This document shows positions 58,109 to 64,000 of a DNA stretch of 64,000 nt, in pieces. The stretch is taken from the NCBI GenBank assembly GCA_038150465.1, contig JAYOTP010000002.1:55544-119543 (forward strand). The letters run 5' to 3'. The notes under the pieces were generated by a model. It was given only the letters and a program-made list of their open reading frames with translations. It was not told the origin of the DNA and searched no databases. The translations under genes and the position numbers were made by a program. The first letter of the stretch is position 1. Each line of letters begins with the position of its first letter. The DNA is from RFXV01 sp038150465. GTDB taxonomy: Bacteria > Bacteroidota > Bacteroidia > Flavobacteriales > Schleiferiaceae.

Positions 58109-58116
58109 CAAATATA
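58109..58116 (-). promoter_or_regulatory. -7 promoter box for rpmH
   Basis: The minus strand reads TATATTTG, matching TAnnTTTG, 41 bases before the rpmH ATG at 58067, leaving a longer leader than most genes here. Confidence 0.6.
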
Positions 58117-58196
58117 AGGGCTTTTCGCTACAACAGCAGGGGGTTGAGTCAAAATTGGATCACTGCTGCCTAAGGCCAGTGTTCGGACGTGACGTG

Positions 58197-58204
58197 TACC
58201 TTCG
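58197..58204 (+). promoter_or_regulatory. -7 promoter box for the short-chain dehydrogenase
   Basis: TACCTTCG matches TAnnTTCG and ends four bases before the ATG at 58209. Confidence 0.55.
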
Positions 58205-58208
58205 CCAT

Positions 58209-58988
58209 ATGGGCCCATTCCAGGGAAAAAAGATATGGATCACCGGTGCCTCTTCCGGGATCGGAAAGGCGGCCGCACAGGCTTTCAGCGCCATGGGCGC
58301 CCAGCTTCTGCTCTCGGCAAGGCGGGCAGATGTTCTCCAAAAGGTCAAAGAAGAATGCGCCCATCCCGAACACATAGAGATCCTACCACTGGATATGGAA
58401 CAGCACATCCAGAGCGACCAATGGGTGACAAAAGCCTTGGAGCACCTGGGCTCCATCGATCTATTGATCTCCAATGCGGGCATCGGTCAGTCGGGAACCG
58501 TATTGGAAACCACCAATGAAGTGGAACGGAAGATCTTCGAAGTGAATTACCACGGCCATGTGGCTCTGGCCAAATCGCTACTCCCCCACCTGATCGAGAG
58601 AAATGCCGGCCATATCGTGGCCATTGGAAGCATTGCGGGGAAATTCGGCCAGCGCAAACTGGCGGCCTATTCTGCCTCCAAAGCCGCCCTTATCGTGTAT
58701 TTCGAAAGCCTGAAAGAAGAATTGAAAAAGACCGGGATCAAGGTGCAGGTGATCAGCCCGGGTTTTATCAATACCGAAGTGACCCTGAACTCTTTGGATG
58801 CTCAGGGCAATCCGCTGCAGAGAAACAGCAAAGCCCAGGAAAATGGCATGCCCGCCGACCTTTTTGCACAAAAGCTGATCGGGGCCTTGGAAAGTGATCG
58901 CTTCCACCGATACATCGGCAGAAAAGAGCTGCTGGCCGTTCCATTGCACGCGCTGAGCCCCCGACTCTTCTACAAACTACTGGGGTGA
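58209..58988 (+). CDS. Short-chain dehydrogenase/reductase
   Basis: A 259-residue classical SDR. The cofactor motif is ITGASSGIG (about 11-19), then NAGIGQSG, the catalytic Ser in VAIGSIAGKFGQ and the Tyr-x-x-x-Lys in YSASKAALIVYF. The C-terminus (LHALSPRLFYKLLG) resembles the subgroup that includes DltE-like and 11-beta-type reductases, which may contact membranes. The ATG at 58209 follows a TACCTTCG box; the frame runs open upstream to 58020 without family sequence. The substrate is unknown. The stop overlaps the ACP phosphodiesterase-like gene as GTGA. Confidence 0.9.
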   Translation: MGPFQGKKIWITGASSGIGKAAAQAFSAMGAQLLLSARRADVLQKVKEECAHPEHIEILPLDMEQHIQSDQWVTKALEHLGSIDLLISNAGIGQSGTVLETTNEVERKIFEVNYHGHVALAKSLLPHLIERNAGHIVAIGSIAGKFGQRKLAAYSASKAALIVYFESLKEELKKTGIKVQVISPGFINTEVTLNSLDAQGNPLQRNSKAQENGMPADLFAQKLIGALESDRFHRYIGRKELLAVPLHALSPRLFYKLLG

Positions 58989-59566
58989 ACATCCTCGGGC
59001 ATTGTCTATTGTCGGGCGACGACCCGCATTTGCTTATTGGCAACTTCATTGCCGATGGACTCCCACGGTCAAAATGGTCGAAGCTGCCCGCCTCCATTCA
59101 AAAAGGCGTACGGCTGCACCACTTCATCGACACTTTTACAGACAGCCATCCCAAAACTGAGGAGCTCATTGCCTCCTTGCGCCCCAGCCAGGGAAAATAT
59201 GCGCCGGTGGTGAGCGACCTGCTCATCGATCATGTATTGGCCAGAGATTGGTATCGATACGCATCCATCCCCCTCCCGGATTTTGTGGATCGGGTGCACA
59301 CCGAATTGGCTGGGGGCACAGCCCACATGAATGAAGGACGAAAGCGAATGTTTTCTTTTATGCGCCAACAGAACTGGCTGCTCAGTTATGCGGAAGCGGA
59401 GGGGATCCAAATGGCCTTAAAGGGCATGCACCGAAGGAGTTCCTTTCCGAACCGAATGGATGAAGCCTATGCCGATTATTTGACCAGCAAAGCGCATTGG
59501 GACCGGTTGATCGGTGACTTTCTTCAGGACGTCATTTCTGCTGCAGCACAGAAACGGGCGCAGTAG
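58985..59566 (+). CDS. Acyl carrier protein phosphodiesterase-like protein
   Basis: A 193-residue protein of the AcpH/DUF479 family, HD-type phosphodiesterases that in E. coli remove 4'-phosphopantetheine from ACP. The family pattern NILGHCLLSGDDPHLLIGNFIADGL, GVRLHHFIDTFTDSHP (metal-binding His and Asp), SDLLIDHVLARDW and HRRSSFPNRMDEA is visible. It starts with GTG at 58985 overlapping the dehydrogenase stop. It overlaps the leftward flavoprotein gene by 35 bases at its 3' end. Confidence 0.92.
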   Translation: MNILGHCLLSGDDPHLLIGNFIADGLPRSKWSKLPASIQKGVRLHHFIDTFTDSHPKTEELIASLRPSQGKYAPVVSDLLIDHVLARDWYRYASIPLPDFVDRVHTELAGGTAHMNEGRKRMFSFMRQQNWLLSYAEAEGIQMALKGMHRRSSFPNRMDEAYADYLTSKAHWDRLIGDFLQDVISAAAQKRAQ

Positions 59567-60800
59567 TCTGCGCTTTTTTTCTGCCCGTCCACTTGCGCCA
59601 ATAGTAGGAAGGCTCATTCCAATGGGTCATCAGATGATCGTCGAAAAGCCATCGGTCGATGGTGCGCCGAACTGTCTTGTTGTTGCTGATCAGACGCGTG
59701 ACCCACTCCACCCGCTTGGGGCTGGTAAAGAGCTTTTGAATGAATCTGGAGATGCGAAGCTCCGCCCAGATGGCTTTGTACAGGCGCTTGTCGTAGGCCT
59801 TGTTGAAAGACGCATCGAATCGATCGGCCTTCAGGGCCTTTTGAATGTGATCGGCAGCAAAGCGTCCGCTGCGCAGGGCATTGGCAATACCCTCTCCAGA
59901 AACAGGATCGACCAGCGAAGCTGCGTCACCGGTGAGCAGGAAATGATCTCCTGAAAGCGGAAACTTTTTGGACCCTAAGGGGATGCCGAATCCCTTGATG
60001 GACTCCAGCGCCCGTGCATTCTTGAACCGGGGCGCCAGGCGTGGATGAGTGGCGATCGCCTTTTCCAGCTCCTCCTTGAGGTTCACGTTCTTTTTCGAAA
60101 CGTATTCACTGAGCATCCCGATGCCCACATTCGCCTTGTTGCCTTCCATGGGAAATACCCAGAGATAGCCCGGCGATACCTCGGATAAAAAGTGCAGTTC
60201 GATGACATCTGCGTCGTGGTCTGCCCAATCGACGTTTTCGTAATAAACACGCAAGGCCGCACAGTAATGCTTGCGGTCCATTTCAAAGCCAGCCAACTGC
60301 TTGGCCACAACGGAATGTGCGCCGTCCGCGCCCACCAGCATACGGGTGTTCCACTCGCCCTGATCGGTCTCCACGTGCATTCCGCCTTCTACAGGCGTAC
60401 ACTTTTTGACGCGCACCCCTTCGTGCAGATCGATGTTTTTGGTCTTTCGCACTTCCTCATTCAGGGTGCGGTCGAATTCCATGCGCGACATGACAAATCC
60501 GTCCAGCTTTTCGGCCGCCGAATTCAGCATGAGGTCAAAGTGGACGCCGCTGGGGGCCACCAGACGCATGCCGTTGATCCGTTGCTTTTTTTCCTGAAGG
60601 TCGAAATGTGCGCGCAAGGCCGGACGCACCTGCACCAGCTGATTCAGCACGTCGGGCGAAAGGGCATCTCCGCAGATCTTATCGCGCGGAAAGGACGCCT
60701 TGTCCAGCAAGGTGACCGAAACACCGGCATCGGCCAGCATCATCGCACAGGCACTGCCTGCAGGGCCGCCGCCCACGATCAGCACATCGGTCTTTTTCAT
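59532..60800 (-). CDS. Geranylgeranyl-reductase-family FAD oxidoreductase
   Basis: A 422-residue flavoprotein. The N-terminal FAD motif is VLIVGGGPAGSACAMMLADAG (about 6-26), followed by FPRDKICGDALSPDVL and the second FAD block LVGADGAHSVVAKQL and LLTGDAASLVDPVSGEGIANAL. These are signatures of the geranylgeranyl reductase family, which saturates isoprenoid or related lipid double bonds, including archaeal-type and menaquinone-related chains. The specific substrate here is unknown. The C-terminal basic part (WTGRKKAQ) may associate with membranes. It overlaps the AcpH-like gene by 35 bases. Confidence 0.9.
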   Translation of the reverse strand: MKKTDVLIVGGGPAGSACAMMLADAGVSVTLLDKASFPRDKICGDALSPDVLNQLVQVRPALRAHFDLQEKKQRINGMRLVAPSGVHFDLMLNSAAEKLDGFVMSRMEFDRTLNEEVRKTKNIDLHEGVRVKKCTPVEGGMHVETDQGEWNTRMLVGADGAHSVVAKQLAGFEMDRKHYCAALRVYYENVDWADHDADVIELHFLSEVSPGYLWVFPMEGNKANVGIGMLSEYVSKKNVNLKEELEKAIATHPRLAPRFKNARALESIKGFGIPLGSKKFPLSGDHFLLTGDAASLVDPVSGEGIANALRSGRFAADHIQKALKADRFDASFNKAYDKRLYKAIWAELRISRFIQKLFTSPKRVEWVTRLISNNKTVRRTIDRWLFDDHLMTHWNEPSYYWRKWTGRKKAQTTAPVSVLQQK

Positions 60801-60838
60801 CCCTTGCTAAGCTACGCACACGCCAAGGCAGTGCGTCC

Positions 60839-62527
60839 TTACTTCATCAGCTTTTTATAGCGGAATTTCTTGGGTTCCACCTCGCCCAATCGCTTCTTCT
60901 TGTTCTCTTCGTATTCGGAGAATCCGCCCTCGAAATAATAGACCTCTGAATCTCCCTCAAAGGCCAGGATGTGGGTGCATACGCGGTCCAGGAACCAACG
61001 GTCGTGGCTGATGATCACCGCACAGCCCGCAAAATTCTCCAGCGCTTCTTCCAACGCACGAAGTGTGTTCACATCCAGGTCGTTGGTGGGTTCGTCCAGC
61101 AGAAGGACATTGCCCCCTTCCTTGAGCGCCATGGCCAGGTGCAGGCGGTTGCGCTCCCCACCGGACAGCACACCGATCTTCTTGCTCTGATCGCCCCCAC
61201 TGAAATTGAAACGGCTCAGATAGGCCCGGGCGTTCATGGTCTTTCCACCGAGTTCGAAGTGCTCAGCCCCATCGCCGACGATCTCGAAGATGGATTTCTC
61301 CGGATCCATTTTTTCATGGCTCTGATCGATATAGGCGATCTTGACCGTCTCCCCGATCTTGAAGCTGCCCGAGTCGGGCTTCTGCTGATCCATGATCATG
61401 CGGAAAATGGTGGACTTACCCGCACCGTTCGGCCCGATAATGCCCACGATGCCTGCGGGTGGCAGTTTGAAGTTCAGGTTGTCGTAAAGAAGCTTTTCGT
61501 CGAAGCCTTTGGCCACCGACTCCGCCTCGATCACCTCAGTTCCGAGCCGCGGACCAGGCGGGATGAAGATCTCGAGCTTGTCTTCCCGCTCTTTCTGTTC
61601 CTGCTGCAGCATCTTGTCGTAGTTGGACAGTCGGGCTTTGCTCTTGGCCTGCCGTCCTTTTGGATTCATGCGCACCCAGTCCAGCTCGCGCTCAAGGGTC
61701 TTGCGGCGCTTGGAAGCCTGCTTCTCTTCCTGTTCGAGTCGCTTGGTCTTCTGATCGAGCCAGCTGGAGTAGTTGCCCTTCCAGGGGATGCCCTCTCCCC
61801 TGTCCAGCTCGAGGATCCATCCGGCCACATTGTCCAGAAAGTAGCGGTCGTGCGTGACGGCGATGACCGTTCCTGCGTATTGAGAGAGGTGATTTTCCAG
61901 CCAAAGCACAGACTCGGCGTCGAGGTGGTTGGTGGGTTCGTCCAAGAGCAGCACATCCGGGTTCTGGATCAGCAGACGACACAGGGCCACACGCCTGCGC
62001 TCTCCGCCTGAAAGCACCTTTATGGGCGTATCGCTCTCCGGACAGTTCAGTGCATCCATGGCGCGGTTGAGCATGACGTCGAGTTCCCAGCCATTGGCGG
62101 CATCGATCTTGTCCTGCAGCTCGGCCTGACGACCCATGAGCTTCTCCATCTTATCGGCGTCCTCATAAACTTCCGGAAGCCCAAAATCATCGTTGATCTT
62201 GTTGTATTCGTCCAATATGGCCGTGATCTCCGATGCGCCCTCCCGAACGACCTCGATCACAGTCTTCTCTTCATCCAGCTGCGGCTCCTGCTCCAAATAA
62301 CCCACGCTGTAGCCCTGCGACCAGACCACATCGCCCTGGTAGTTCTTTTCCACTCCTGCGATGATCTTCAGCAAGGTGGACTTACCCGATCCGTTCAAAC
62401 CAAGGATGCCGATCTTCGCTCCATAGAAGAAGCTGAGATAGATGTCTTTGATGATGGTCTTGTTGTTGTGGGGAAGCGTCTTGGAGACGCCGCTCATCGA
62501 AAAGATGATCTTCTTGTCCTCTGACAT
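60839..62527 (-). CDS. ettA: Energy-dependent translational throttle protein
   Basis: EttA is an ABC-F ATPase that binds the ribosomal E site and gates entry into elongation according to the ATP/ADP ratio. The 562-residue protein has two ABC domains: Walker A GLNGSGKSTLLK (about 40-51) and GPNGAGKSTIF (in the second half), signature motifs LSGGERRR and LSGGERNR, and DEPTNHLDAESV and DEPTNDLDVNTL. An arm/linker with charged helices (QTKRLEQEEKQASKRRKTLERE) lies between. Length and motif order fit EttA rather than other ABC-F proteins. The neighbouring gene is divergent. Confidence 0.96.
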   Translation of the reverse strand: MSEDKKIIFSMSGVSKTLPHNNKTIIKDIYLSFFYGAKIGILGLNGSGKSTLLKIIAGVEKNYQGDVVWSQGYSVGYLEQEPQLDEEKTVIEVVREGASEITAILDEYNKINDDFGLPEVYEDADKMEKLMGRQAELQDKIDAANGWELDVMLNRAMDALNCPESDTPIKVLSGGERRRVALCRLLIQNPDVLLLDEPTNHLDAESVLWLENHLSQYAGTVIAVTHDRYFLDNVAGWILELDRGEGIPWKGNYSSWLDQKTKRLEQEEKQASKRRKTLERELDWVRMNPKGRQAKSKARLSNYDKMLQQEQKEREDKLEIFIPPGPRLGTEVIEAESVAKGFDEKLLYDNLNFKLPPAGIVGIIGPNGAGKSTIFRMIMDQQKPDSGSFKIGETVKIAYIDQSHEKMDPEKSIFEIVGDGAEHFELGGKTMNARAYLSRFNFSGGDQSKKIGVLSGGERNRLHLAMALKEGGNVLLLDEPTNDLDVNTLRALEEALENFAGCAVIISHDRWFLDRVCTHILAFEGDSEVYYFEGGFSEYEENKKKRLGEVEPKKFRYKKLMK

Positions 62528-62541
62528 TCGATTGGGATAAA

Positions 62542-63300
62542 GTGAACTGCGAATATCGAAAATACATCCGCCGCTGCACGCTGTGGGCCCTTGTCTTTCC
62601 TCTGCTGATCGGGGCGCAGGAAAAAGACCATTTGATCTACGGTCAGGTCTTTGAATTTAAGACCGGACTGGTGGTTCCCGCCGCCCATGTGGCCAATACC
62701 CGCAGCGAACAGGGAACGCTGACCGACGCCCTCGGACGATTCCACCTGAATGCACGAACGGGCGATACGCTGGTCTTCTCCCACCTGAGCTACTCCTACG
62801 CCACCGTTGAGGTGAGCGACTCGAATTACGAAAGGGAACTGATCGTGCGGCTGAAGGAGCAGAACTACCTGCTGGACGAAGTAGGCATCTTCGCTTACGA
62901 GCTCACTTCGAACGATCCGAAAGAAATGAAGATCGGAGAACCGCTGGTGCCCAGAGAAGAAGACATTGTCATGCCAGTACATCTGCCGGCCACCATGGCC
63001 AACCCGCTGGATCTGTTGTATGAGCAATTCGGCAAGACACCACGACAGCTGCGCGAACTCAAAAAGCTGGTGGCCAAAGACGCCTTCCGCCGAAAACTCG
63101 CAGGACGCAACGGAGAGATCTTACGCGAACTCACCGGGATGAGCCGTGAGGAAGTGGCCACTTTTAGTTTTTACTGCCGCTACTCGCCCCGCGCCATCCG
63201 CCACGCCACAGACTATCAACTGTTGGTGAGCCTCTTGGACTGCTACGACGCCTATGTGGAGGAGCAGAATATGCAGGAACTGCTCGAGGAGTGGGACTGA
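62542..63300 (+). CDS. Exported carboxypeptidase-regulatory-like protein
   Basis: A 252-residue exported protein with a signal-like start (RRCTLWALVFPLLIGAQ) and a CarboxypepD_reg/DUF4480-like Ig domain (IYGQVFEFKTGLVVPAAHVANTRSEQGTLTDALGRFHLNARTGDTLVFSHLSY in pieces), then an alpha-helical C-terminal half of unknown nature (FRRKLAGRNGEILRELTGMSREEVATFSF). The first domain is common at the periplasmic side of Bacteroidota membrane proteins. The start is GTG at 62542; a near-match promoter box GACATTCG (62523-62530) lies before it. The function is unknown. Confidence 0.8.
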   Translation: MNCEYRKYIRRCTLWALVFPLLIGAQEKDHLIYGQVFEFKTGLVVPAAHVANTRSEQGTLTDALGRFHLNARTGDTLVFSHLSYSYATVEVSDSNYERELIVRLKEQNYLLDEVGIFAYELTSNDPKEMKIGEPLVPREEDIVMPVHLPATMANPLDLLYEQFGKTPRQLRELKKLVAKDAFRRKLAGRNGEILRELTGMSREEVATFSFYCRYSPRAIRHATDYQLLVSLLDCYDAYVEEQNMQELLEEWD

Positions 63301-63354
63301 GCCGCTTCTCCTGCTGCCCTTAAAATCTTCTTGCACAGTTTGAGAAGATGGGTC

Positions 63355-63362
63355 TATTTTTG
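63355..63362 (+). promoter_or_regulatory. -7 promoter box for tRNA-Ser
   Basis: TATTTTTG matches TAnnTTTG, four bases before the tRNA; a TTG at 63331-63333 lies 21 bases upstream, which fits the -33 element. Confidence 0.7.
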
Positions 63363-63366
63363 CCCC

Positions 63367-63454
63367 GGAGAGTTGGCAGAGTGGTCGATTGCGGTGGTCT
63401 TGAAAACCATTGAGGGTAACACCTCCGGGGGTTCGAATCCCTCACTCTCCGCCA
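63367..63454 (+). tRNA. tRNA-Ser (anticodon UGA)
   Basis: An 88-base tRNA gene. The acceptor stem pairs GGAGAGT (63367-63373) with ACTCTCC (63444-63450), the discriminator is G, and CCA is encoded (63452-63454). The anticodon loop CTTGAAA gives UGA, which reads UCA/UCG serine codons, and there is a long class II variable arm. The T arm carries GTTCGAATCC. It has its own promoter box upstream and a hairpin terminator behind it. Confidence 0.98.
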
Positions 63455-63460
63455 AGCAAA

Positions 63461-63490
63461 CAAAAAGCCGCCGAAAAGGCGGTTTTTTTA
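63461..63490 (+). terminator. Rho-independent terminator behind tRNA-Ser
   Basis: CCGCC, loop GAAAA, GGCGG (63468-63482), then seven T. It lies 13 bases after the tRNA CCA, and its first bases also belong to the 17-base inverse of the repeats (63454-63470). Confidence 0.85.
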
Positions 63491-63506
63491 TTTCCGAAAG
63501 TCTGGG

Positions 63507-63520
63507 TCAAGCTCGCTTGA
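63507..63520 (+). repeat. Short perfect inverted repeat (hairpin)
   Basis: TCAAGC, two bases TC, then GCTTGA form a perfect six-base-pair hairpin between the tRNA terminator and the repeat array. An outer four-base pairing (AGTC/GACT) may extend it. No function is assigned. Confidence 0.6.
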
Positions 63521-63545
63521 GGCCGGACTGAAGGGAATAAAGAAG

Positions 63546-63960
63546 CAGAAGCGGAGCTTCCGGCTTTTTGTTTGCTTGAAGCATCCCCCACCAGGGATCA
63601 CGAGGCCGCTTTGCGGCTGAGTACTCCCGAACTATCAATCTTTATAAGGCGAATTTATTCTATGCATGATCTAGCCTAATAAAAGCTAGTTGCAAAAGCG
63701 TAGCTTCCGGCTTTTTGTTTGCTTGAAGCATCCCCCTTAAGGGATCACGAAGTCGCTTTGCGGCTGAGTACTCCCGAATTATCAATCTTTATAAGGCGGA
63801 TTTATTCTAAGCCGGTTTCAGCCTAATGAAAGCTAGTTGCAGAAGCGCAGCTTCCGGATTTTTGTTTGCTTGAAGCATCCCCCACAAGGGATCACGAGGC
63901 CGCTTTGCGGCTGAGTACTCCCGTACTTTCATTTTATGAAAGGTGGATTTAAGCTCAGGA
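63546..63960 (+). repeat. Tandem direct repeat array, three ~146-bp units
   Basis: Three head-to-tail copies begin near 63546, 63692 and 63839 (spacings 146 and 147 bases); the third diverges after about 63924. Each has GCTTCCGGCTTTTTGTTTGC, then GAAGCATCCCCC, GGGATCACGA, the hairpin GCCGC-TTT-GCGGC, GAGTACTCCCG and an AT-rich tail ending GCTAGTTGC. In copy two the stem is GTCGC/GCGGC, still paired through G-T. Copies one and two are close to 90% identical by eye. No convincing coding frame crosses the units. They fill the more than 500 gene-free bases at the window end. Confidence 0.85.
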
Positions 63961-64000
63961 TATTCTACACCACGTTTAACTTTCCACAAAACCCCTATAC

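Noticed and set aside
60971..62011. A 346-residue rightward frame
   Set aside because: Antisense to ettA with repeated hydrophobic-rich low-information sequence; no family sequence or start signals.
63331..63531. A 66-residue frame over the tRNA
   Set aside because: It is the translated tRNA-Ser and its terminator, not a protein.
63546..63960. CRISPR array
   Set aside because: The repeats are about 146 bp and contiguous, with no short repeats separated by unique spacers, and no cas genes are present.
63807..63989. A 60-residue leftward frame in the repeat array
   Set aside because: It is not preserved in the other two repeat copies, which have stops in this frame.
63936..64000. A short rightward frame running off the window end (MKGGFKLRIF)
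   Set aside because: Only 22 codons are visible after the repeats diverge; too little to call a gene, though it could be the start of one beyond 64000.

Overview
The window is about 64 kb of a compact genome from the phylum Bacteroidota, most likely a Flavobacteriales-type lineage with fairly high GC for that group. The evidence is two type IX secretion proteins with gliding-type (CHU_C) C-termini, a third with a type A sorting tail, Bacteroidota-only families (DUF3822, DUF4834-like, DUF6913-like, YfhO), a BtuB/BtuG-type vitamin B12 uptake pair, TAnnTTTG promoter boxes and the lack of obvious Shine-Dalgarno sites. One 100-base run of N (44485-44584) is an assembly gap inside a glycosyltransferase.

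Layout. 1-8584: the 3' end of uvrB, then a leftward chain prmC-ligA-DUF6913-dapA-hutH joined by four ATGA overlaps, and a divergent ribD-transporter pair. 8586-14848: two divergent T9SS cargo proteins, a lipoprotein behind glyA, and fahA divergent from glyA. 14853-24672: one long leftward unit that starts with a cobalamin riboswitch and runs btuB-like, btuG-like, CobT-like, SPOR protein, outer-membrane-type protein, fabG, a von Willebrand A membrane protein, a prohibitin-like protein and a methyltransferase. 24734-30019: DUF2256, DASH cryptochrome, TetR-like regulator, ABC1 kinase, rhomboid, Nudix and esterase. 30038-36931: rfbC, lytic transglycosylase, uvrA, dnaX and a VanY-type peptidase. 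36925-38876: acyltransferase and RecD-like helicase. 38952-43778: DUF3822/rsmD, rdgB/rlmH, nadC and a YihY-type protein. 43798-54949: a surface-carbohydrate region with glycosyltransferases, three sulfotransferases, a flippase, a YfhO-type protein and a LamG/CHU_C surface protein. 54957-63300: carB, rpmH, a short-chain dehydrogenase, an ACP phosphodiesterase-like protein, a geranylgeranyl-reductase-type flavoprotein, ettA and a carboxypeptidase-regulatory-like protein. 63367-64000: tRNA-Ser(UGA), a terminator and three tandem repeats of about 146 bp.

The observations most worth following are (1) a run of ten A at the end of the DnaX clamp-loader domains, where a one-base slip either way terminates within a few codons and would give a short gamma-like subunit; (2) a CobT-like protein that keeps the fold-level pattern but lacks the family's catalytic motifs, encoded in a riboswitch-controlled B12 uptake operon; (3) many TAnnTTTG/TAnnTTCG promoter boxes 4-7 bases from start codons, predicting leaderless mRNAs; and (4) the repeat array behind tRNA-Ser, which carries a perfect 17-base inverse of the tRNA 3' flank. 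Most remaining genes are ordinary housekeeping genes.
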